NCBI RefSeq assembly: GCF_038725785.1
Contig: NZ_CP109796.1
Coordinates: 1 to 64,000 of the forward strand
Length of the DNA stretch: 64,000 nt
Reading direction: 5' to 3'
From: Termitidicoccus mucosus
GTDB lineage: Bacteria > Verrucomicrobiota > Verrucomicrobiia > Opitutales > Opitutaceae
Shown here: positions 59,100-64,000 of the stretch, in pieces
Layout of the letters: every line of letters begins with the position of its first letter
How positions within the stretch are numbered: position 1 is the first letter of the stretch
The notes under the pieces: model-generated
What the model saw: the letters and a program-made list of their open reading frames with translations, nothing else
Database searches by the model: none
Told to the model about the DNA's origin: nothing
Made by a program: the position numbers and the translations under genes

Positions 59100-59197
59100 G
59101 TCTGTTTTAACGCAGGTCACGGAGGCCAAACCAGAAAAGGATTTCCCTTCTCCGTGCTCTCCATGTCAGATCTCTGTGCCCTTGTGCTAAAACAGAC
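59100..59197. repeat. 98-bp hairpin repeat with GTCTGTTTTA ends
   Basis: GTCTGTTTTA at 59100-59109 is inverted at 59188-59197. Further imperfect pairing occurs inside (CAC-GGAG and CTC-GTG words). The internal CGCAGGTCACGGAG phrase recalls repeats seen in Bacteroidota and Verrucomicrobiota intergenic regions. It lies upstream of the symporter gene and codes for nothing. Confidence 0.65.
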
Positions 59198-59314
59198 CTC
59201 CTCAATTTTTCTTTTGATAAACGCTCTTAAGTCGGCGCCTGCGGGACCATGGTTAATCCTGAATTCTGTCAGGTGCTCTAAATTAATTAACGACCATCCA
59301 ATCCACGCATATTC

Positions 59315-61039
59315 ATGATTCTGGCAAGCATTACGACCCTTGAGCTTAAATTCGTCGATTATCTCATCATCGGCATTTATTTCGCCTTCGTGCTCGGCAT
59401 CGGCTGGGTGCTGCGGCGGCAAATGACCGGCACCAAGGATTACCTCGAGTCCGGCCGCTCGCTGCCCGCGTGGATCTGCGCGCTGGGCTTCATCGGCGCC
59501 AACCTGGGCGCGCAGGAGGTCATGGGCATGGCCGCCTCGGGCGCCAAATACGGCATCATGACCAGCCACTTTTATTGGATCGGCGCGATTCCCGCGATGA
59601 TCTTCGTGGCCATCTTCATGATGCCGTTTTATTACGGCTCAAAGGCGCGCTCGGTGCCCGAATACCTGAAGCTGCGCTTCGACGAGAAGACGCGCGGGTT
59701 CAACGCCCTCACCTTCGCCGGCATGACCGTGATGTCATCGGGCATCTCGATGTATGCGCTGGCCAAGCTCCTCAACCTCATCCTCGGCTGGAACTTCCAC
59801 GGTTGCATCATCGTCTCCGGCCTCATCGTGCTCGCCTACATTCTCATGGGCGGCCTCACCTCCGCCATCTACAACGAGGTGCTCCAGTTTTTCCTCATCG
59901 TGTTCGGCTTCCTGCCGCTCGTGCTGCTCGGCCTCAAAAACGTGGGCGGCTGGGAAGGCCTGAAAACAAAGCTCATGCCCGTGGCGGAAAACGCCGGTTT
60001 TGCCAGCGATGCGTGGACGCACTCGTGGAGCTTCACCGGCTCGCCGGCGACCAATCCGATGGGCGTGGAGTGGTTCGGCTTGGCGATGGGATTGGGCTTC
60101 GTGCTTTCGTTCGGCTACTGGTGCACGGACTTTCTTGTCATCCAGCGCGCCATGGCCGCGAAGGACATGGGGGCGGCGCGACGCACGCCCATTCTCGCGG
60201 CGATTCCCAAGATGCTTTTCCCCGCGCTGGTGATCGCGCCGGGCATGATCGCCATCGCGATGCACAGCATGGCCGACAGCAGCTTCCACCTGCCCGCCAA
60301 GGGCGACAGCCTCGACTACGACCTGGTCGTGCCGACGATGCTCTCGTATTATTTCCCCACCGGCATGCTCGGCATCGGCCTGACCGCGCTGATGGCCTCG
60401 TTCATGAGCGGCATGGCGGGCAACGTGACCGCCTTCAACACCGTCTTCACCTACGACATTTACCAGAGCTACATCAAGAAGGACGGTTCCGACCGGCATT
60501 ACCTCAACGTCGGTCGCTGGACGACGGTTTTCGGCATCCTCTTCAGCATGGGCGCGGCGTATTTTGCGGCGGCCTTCAACAATATCATGGACGTGCTGCA
60601 ACTGGTGTTCGCCTTTGTGAACGCGCCGCTCTTCGCCACGTTCCTGCTGGGCATGTTCTGGCGCCGCACGACCGGCCACGCGGCGTTTTCCGGGCTCGTG
60701 CTCGGCACGGTCGCCGCCGCCATCCATCACGGTCTCTCGCTGCCGGAAAAAGCCGTGGCCGGAATCAAGGGAGGCTGGCTCTCGATCCAGCACGTTTACC
60801 CGAGCGAGATGGCGCAGAACTTCTGGACCGCGATCTGGGCGTGGAGCACTTGCTTCGTGATCACCATCCTCGTCTCGCTCGCGACCAAGCGCACCAAGAC
60901 CGACGACGAATTGCGCGGCCTGGTCTATTCGCTCACGGAGAAGATCAAGGAGCATGACACGGCTTGGTGGAAACGCCCGGCAGTGTTCGGCACCGTGGTG
61001 CTCCTGTGTGCCGTCGTGCTCAACATCATCTTCTTCTAA
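59315..61039 (+). CDS. Sodium:solute symporter (SSS family)
   Basis: This 574-aa inner-membrane protein has about 13-14 hydrophobic helices. It shows the SSS signature region GLTALMASFMSGMAGNVTAF, with N-terminal LKFVDYLIIGIYFAFVLGIG and GFIGANLGAQEVMGMAASGA. These are typical of SGLT-like sodium/sugar symporters. Transport of a mono- or disaccharide released by the neighbouring enzymes is likely; the exact substrate cannot be read. The ATG at 59315 gives the first helix near the N-terminus. A small membrane protein gene follows after 21 bases and is probably a partner. The frame is intact and the DNA GC-rich like the core chromosome. Confidence 0.93.
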   Translation: MILASITTLELKFVDYLIIGIYFAFVLGIGWVLRRQMTGTKDYLESGRSLPAWICALGFIGANLGAQEVMGMAASGAKYGIMTSHFYWIGAIPAMIFVAIFMMPFYYGSKARSVPEYLKLRFDEKTRGFNALTFAGMTVMSSGISMYALAKLLNLILGWNFHGCIIVSGLIVLAYILMGGLTSAIYNEVLQFFLIVFGFLPLVLLGLKNVGGWEGLKTKLMPVAENAGFASDAWTHSWSFTGSPATNPMGVEWFGLAMGLGFVLSFGYWCTDFLVIQRAMAAKDMGAARRTPILAAIPKMLFPALVIAPGMIAIAMHSMADSSFHLPAKGDSLDYDLVVPTMLSYYFPTGMLGIGLTALMASFMSGMAGNVTAFNTVFTYDIYQSYIKKDGSDRHYLNVGRWTTVFGILFSMGAAYFAAAFNNIMDVLQLVFAFVNAPLFATFLLGMFWRRTTGHAAFSGLVLGTVAAAIHHGLSLPEKAVAGIKGGWLSIQHVYPSEMAQNFWTAIWAWSTCFVITILVSLATKRTKTDDELRGLVYSLTEKIKEHDTAWWKRPAVFGTVVLLCAVVLNIIFF

Positions 61040-61060
61040 CCCTCAACCTCGCGCCAAACC

Positions 61061-61267
61061 ATGCAACTCGATGTCCGCCTTCCGATGGGTCTTCTCTTTC
61101 TGATTCTGGGAGTGATCCTGCTCATCTACGGGTTCGTTTCCGACCCGGCGATCTACGCCGCGCATCATAATTACGGGCTGAACATCAACATCGCCTCGGG
61201 CGTTGTTTTCGGTGTGTTCGGTTTGGTCATGCTGTTTCTGGCAAAACGCGGAAAAAACAAGCCGTAG
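61061..61267 (+). CDS. Small two-helix membrane protein linked to the symporter
   Basis: This 68-aa protein has two hydrophobic helices (LLFLILGVILLIYGFV at about 11-26 and ASGVVFGVFGLVMLFLA at about 45-61) and a basic tail RGKNKP. It starts 21 bases after the symporter stop, so it is almost certainly co-transcribed. Small proteins of this shape often follow SSS symporters in Verrucomicrobiota and Planctomycetes as I recall, suggesting an accessory or stabilising subunit. No motif reveals more. Confidence 0.75.
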   Translation: MQLDVRLPMGLLFLILGVILLIYGFVSDPAIYAAHHNYGLNINIASGVVFGVFGLVMLFLAKRGKNKP

Positions 61268-61296
61268 CAGGCGGGATGACTGCCTCCTGCTGGGAA

Positions 61297-61457
61297 GACG
61301 GCCTCCGTGCCGTCCATTTTTACTTTAAATCTAGTTAACTGAAAAATGTCATACCATTTCTCAATGACTTTTAGCCTTTATCCGATAGGCGGCCACGGAG
61401 TGGCCGCCGCGAATCACATGTTGCCCTCGACGGCGATCGCGGAGTGATCGCCCTACC
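61297..61457. repeat. Cluster of triloop hairpin repeats
   Basis: Three hairpins share a stem of eight or nine positions and a GGA/TCC-type loop: 61297-61314, 61388-61408 (perfect, 9 bp) and 61432-61452 (one G-T mismatch). The last runs into TCGCCCTACC (61448-61457), the inverse of the first ten bases of the repeats at 2282 and 5505. Between them 61352-61374 carries the second TACCATTT repeat, and 61483-61494 repeats AAATGGTATAAT from 5583. The 246-base gap contains no gene. Confidence 0.7.
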
Positions 61458-61513
61458 ATTTATGGTCTAAATTTGAGTGGAAAATGGTATAATATTCAGA
61501 ATGCCTGCATCTG

Positions 61514-62428
61514 TTAAGCAGATACATCTAATACCGAAAAGATCACTCGATCTTGCAAAAATCGCTCGACGGCACCGCGCATGGGACGCGCGCCAAGGGT
61601 TTTGTGAAAACCTGCCCGCAAAATCGTCTCTACGTCATCGGGAGTGATCGTGATCTCATGCCCCAGCTTTCGCAGCCGCGCCAGTTCGCCCGCGATCATG
61701 GCCTCGCAAATCTCCCGCTGCACCGCATAAGGCAACCGCGCAAACACCACCTTTTCCGTCATGCGCCCCACCAACTCGGGACGCAGTGTTTGATTCACAC
61801 GGGCCAGCACCGTGCGCTCAATGCTCGCAAACGGGGCGGACTGCATCCGCATGGCCTCCGCCGCGCCGATATTCGACGTGCACACAATATAATATCCAGA
61901 AAGATTTTTCCGTTCGCCACTCGCCAGCGTGATGCTCGCGTCGTCCAATATCTGCAAAAACAAATCCAGCACCAGCGGATGCGCCTTCTCGATTTCATCA
62001 AACAAAAGCGTCCCGCCATTGCCGCCGCCACCGTCGCCATGCGCGGCCTCCGCCTTCGCCAGCGCCCGGCCAAGCAAGCCAATGTCCCCGACCTTCTCAC
62101 CAATCAACTTCTCAACCGAGGTTTGATTTTGGTATTCCGACATGTCGAAGCGCAGCGGCTTCGCCCCGCCGAACAAATACCCCGTGAACGCATTCGTTAT
62201 CTCCGTTTTGCCCGTCCCTGTCGGGCCTACAAAAAGGAACGAGCCTTTGGGCCGTCCCGGATGAGAGAGACCGAGTTCGCCGCGCCGCAACACCGATTCC
62301 ACGCACCCGATGACATGCGCCTGCCCCTTGATGTGCCCGCGCAGATGCGCGCCGAGGTCGCGGAGTTGTTCGCGACGCTGGCGGAACCAGTCATCGTCGA
62401 TGTTTTTAATAGGTCGAAGTGCGGACAT
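61514..62428 (-). CDS. ClpB/ClpA D2-like AAA+ ATPase
   Basis: This 304-aa single AAA+ module resembles the second ATPase domain of Clp unfoldases. Walker A GPTGTGKT is at 68-75, Walker B LLFDEIEKAH at 141-150, sensor 1 CTSN at 183-186, the Arg-finger region RPELVGRM at 216-223 and sensor 2 GARPMRG at 279-285. The N-terminal 60 residues contain GHIKGQAHVI, as in Clp proteins, but there is no N-domain, M-domain or first ATPase domain. It is 12 bases downstream of a VirD4/TraD-like gene, so it probably remodels a protein in a DNA-transfer process rather than in general proteostasis. Confidence 0.85.
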   Translation of the reverse strand: MSALRPIKNIDDDWFRQRREQLRDLGAHLRGHIKGQAHVIGCVESVLRRGELGLSHPGRPKGSFLFVGPTGTGKTEITNAFTGYLFGGAKPLRFDMSEYQNQTSVEKLIGEKVGDIGLLGRALAKAEAAHGDGGGGNGGTLLFDEIEKAHPLVLDLFLQILDDASITLASGERKNLSGYYIVCTSNIGAAEAMRMQSAPFASIERTVLARVNQTLRPELVGRMTEKVVFARLPYAVQREICEAMIAGELARLRKLGHEITITPDDVETILRAGFHKTLGARPMRGAVERFLQDRVIFSVLDVSA

Positions 62429-62440
62429 GGCAAAATGAGA

Positions 62441-64000
62441 TTAGCGGAACCACCCGCACACGCGCCCGTCCGCATCGCGCGGCGGCAGCACCACGCGCCG
62501 AAACCCGGCCTCGCAGTGCTGCACGACCGCCTGAAACTTCCGCAGCCGCCGGAATTCGTGTGGCTCGATGTAATATTTTTCTTCCTCGGAATACGACATC
62601 GTCCGCTTGCCAGCGGAATACCCATAGGTGCGTTTCCTATACTTTTTCTTCCCCAGCGTATCCGCCGCGATTTTTGCCGATTCCTCATCGGCGGCCTTGA
62701 ACATGATGCGGTTCGCCATGTTCGCGATAAAAACCCTGGCCTTTTGCTCGTCGCCAATCGGCGGGATGAGCGACGTGTAACTCTGCGTCGCCGCGACCAC
62801 CGTCGCCCTGGCCTCGCGCATCACGTCCACGACATTGTAATCACTCGTGCCATCGTGATTCGCCGTCACGATTTTTTGCGCCTCGTCAGCCCATAATATT
62901 AATAAATTGTCATTCGCCCGCTCCTTCGAGGTGCGGTCGAAGCGCAGCAGCACATGCGAATAGAACACAAGCTTGAGCAGCGTGTGGATGTATCTCCGTT
63001 CCGTCTTGAAACGCTGTGGAATCGAGACGCAAATCACCTTGCCCCGGTCGATCTCCGAAAACGAAAGCGTCGATTTCTCGGGACAAAACACCCTCGCGAT
63101 GTCGGGATGCGTAAAATGCTTCAACCGGTTCGCCAGCGTGCCGCGCACGCCGCCCAGTTGATCCTTCGGCTGGCTGGCGATTTGCGTTTCGTAATATTCC
63201 ATCAGTTCGCGCGACTCCGGCGTGTTTTTTTCATCCAGCATGCCGATAATGTCCTTCGTCCATGCGTCCGATGAGAGCATTTCATAGGCGTGGTTGAGCG
63301 TGACGGACAACCCGGCGCATGCCAGCGCCTGAAACGCAAAATCCATCTGGATTTCCGCCTGGGTCTTGAAAAACGACTGGTCGCCGTCCTGCCCGAGCGA
63401 GGCGGCGACATCGCAGACATCCTTCGCCTTCGCCGAAAAAGGCAGGCGCGGGTCCTCAAGGTAGTTGAACGTGTGCGGTGGCTCCCAATCCGCAGGCGCG
63501 CCGTCCGGCCGCACTTGCAGCAGAATCAAATCCTGTTCGCGCCCGAGGTGCCTGAACATCGCCGAAAGCGTCTCCCAGTAAAGCCCCTTGTCATCGATGC
63601 AGATGCCACCCCAGCGCGGACAATTTTTCGAGACCTGCCAGAGCATGGCATTGACGGCCGAAAGCGTTTTTCCCGAACCCGTCTCGCCCGTCACCAGCCA
63701 GCCCCGGCAAAAGTCATTCAACGACCACGAAAACCCGCCCAGCGTCAGAATCGGTCTCGCACGCGGGCGACCGCGCGTCGCCATCACACCGCACGCCACC
63801 TGCCAGACGGCAAACACGGCGAACACCGCCGTCATCGCCAGCGCCGCGCCCGGCGGCATGGCGGCGCGCCGCGCGAAAAACGCGCAGCCAAGGCTCACGG
63901 CAGCGAGAAGAAAACGAAACAGCATAAGTGCAAATGCCGCGCGCAACCTTGCACACAGCCTCGCCATTATGCCCGAAAATACCGCGCCCGGCTTGGACAT
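62441..64000 (-). CDS. VirD4/TraD-type conjugative coupling ATPase (edge of window)
   Basis: The 519-aa product has two N-terminal membrane segments (about 25-43 and 52-72) and then a P-loop ATPase domain. Walker A is GETGSGKT (105-112), Walker B LLILWADEAQK, followed by an ATQSYTS sensor-like motif typical of TraD/TraG/VirD4 coupling proteins. These link the relaxosome to a type IV secretion channel. The first ATG ends exactly at the window edge, so an upstream extension cannot be excluded. It is followed by the AAA+ gene at 61514-62428. No relaxase or VirB-like genes are visible; they would lie beyond 64,000. Confidence 0.85.
   Translation of the reverse strand: MSKPGAVFSGIMARLCARLRAAFALMLFRFLLAAVSLGCAFFARRAAMPPGAALAMTAVFAVFAVWQVACGVMATRGRPRARPILTLGGFSWSLNDFCRGWLVTGETGSGKTLSAVNAMLWQVSKNCPRWGGICIDDKGLYWETLSAMFRHLGREQDLILLQVRPDGAPADWEPPHTFNYLEDPRLPFSAKAKDVCDVAASLGQDGDQSFFKTQAEIQMDFAFQALACAGLSVTLNHAYEMLSSDAWTKDIIGMLDEKNTPESRELMEYYETQIASQPKDQLGGVRGTLANRLKHFTHPDIARVFCPEKSTLSFSEIDRGKVICVSIPQRFKTERRYIHTLLKLVFYSHVLLRFDRTSKERANDNLLILWADEAQKIVTANHDGTSDYNVVDVMREARATVVAATQSYTSLIPPIGDEQKARVFIANMANRIMFKAADEESAKIAADTLGKKKYRKRTYGYSAGKRTMSYSEEEKYYIEPHEFRRLRKFQAVVQHCEAGFRRVVLPPRDADGRVCGWFR

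Noticed and set aside
1-64000. tRNA, rRNA and riboswitch genes
   Set aside because: No cloverleaf, rRNA segment or recognised riboswitch pattern was seen on either strand by eye; a covariance-model scan would be decisive.

Overview
The window looks like the start of a complete chromosome of a Verrucomicrobiota bacterium, most likely Opitutaceae-like. dnaA begins at base 101 with a DnaA box just upstream. The DNA is mostly GC-rich, and it carries rpoN, large TonB-dependent receptors, autotransporter-associated beta-strand repeats and many intergenic hairpin repeats. The taxon is inferred from gene content and style; no search was run.

Bases 1-16,430 are ordinary chromosome: dnaA, a small acidic protein, an A-type Fe-S carrier, a Ser/Thr kinase, rpoN, a probable tagaturonate epimerase, and a minus-strand run of rlmJ, DAHP synthase, a trypsin-like protease, an exported protein and an FG-GAP propeller protein, then a NUDIX hydrolase and a small unknown protein. 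From 16,620 to 19,058 there is an integration module: a tyrosine recombinase, an HTH (excisionase-like) protein, two small proteins, and a DUF3102-like gene that stops short.

Bases 19,040-45,144 form a minus-strand polysaccharide-utilisation cluster with short gaps between genes. In transcription order it holds: TonB receptor, autotransporter, second TonB receptor, GH35, a PL11-GH42 fusion, PL4, a LacI-type regulator, GH106, GH43 joined to a GH105 stub, GH2, and a GH28 remnant. The set fits rhamnogalacturonan I: lyases cut the backbone, GH106/GH105/GH28 trim it, and GH2/GH35/GH42/GH43 remove galactan or arabinogalactan side chains. Divergently, 45,446-58,838 encodes a Reg_prop/Y_Y_Y sensor kinase, its NarL-type response regulator, a giant PL4 multidomain surface protein and a related NHL-repeat surface protein. 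A sodium:solute symporter and a two-helix membrane partner follow (59,315-61,267). At the right edge a ClpB-like AAA+ ATPase and a VirD4/TraD-type coupling ATPase belong to a mobile or conjugative element that continues past the window.

Many genes in 32-58 kb are interrupted by single-base frameshifts: PL11-GH42, both TonB receptors, the autotransporter (two that compensate), the sensor kinase (two) and the NHL protein. Genes in 0-16 kb show none. Either the pectin locus is decaying or the assembly has local indel errors, several of them in short G/C runs. Together with the truncated GH105, GH28 and DUF3102 genes and an AT-rich GH2 gene, this gives a picture of a recently assembled, partly eroding accessory island.
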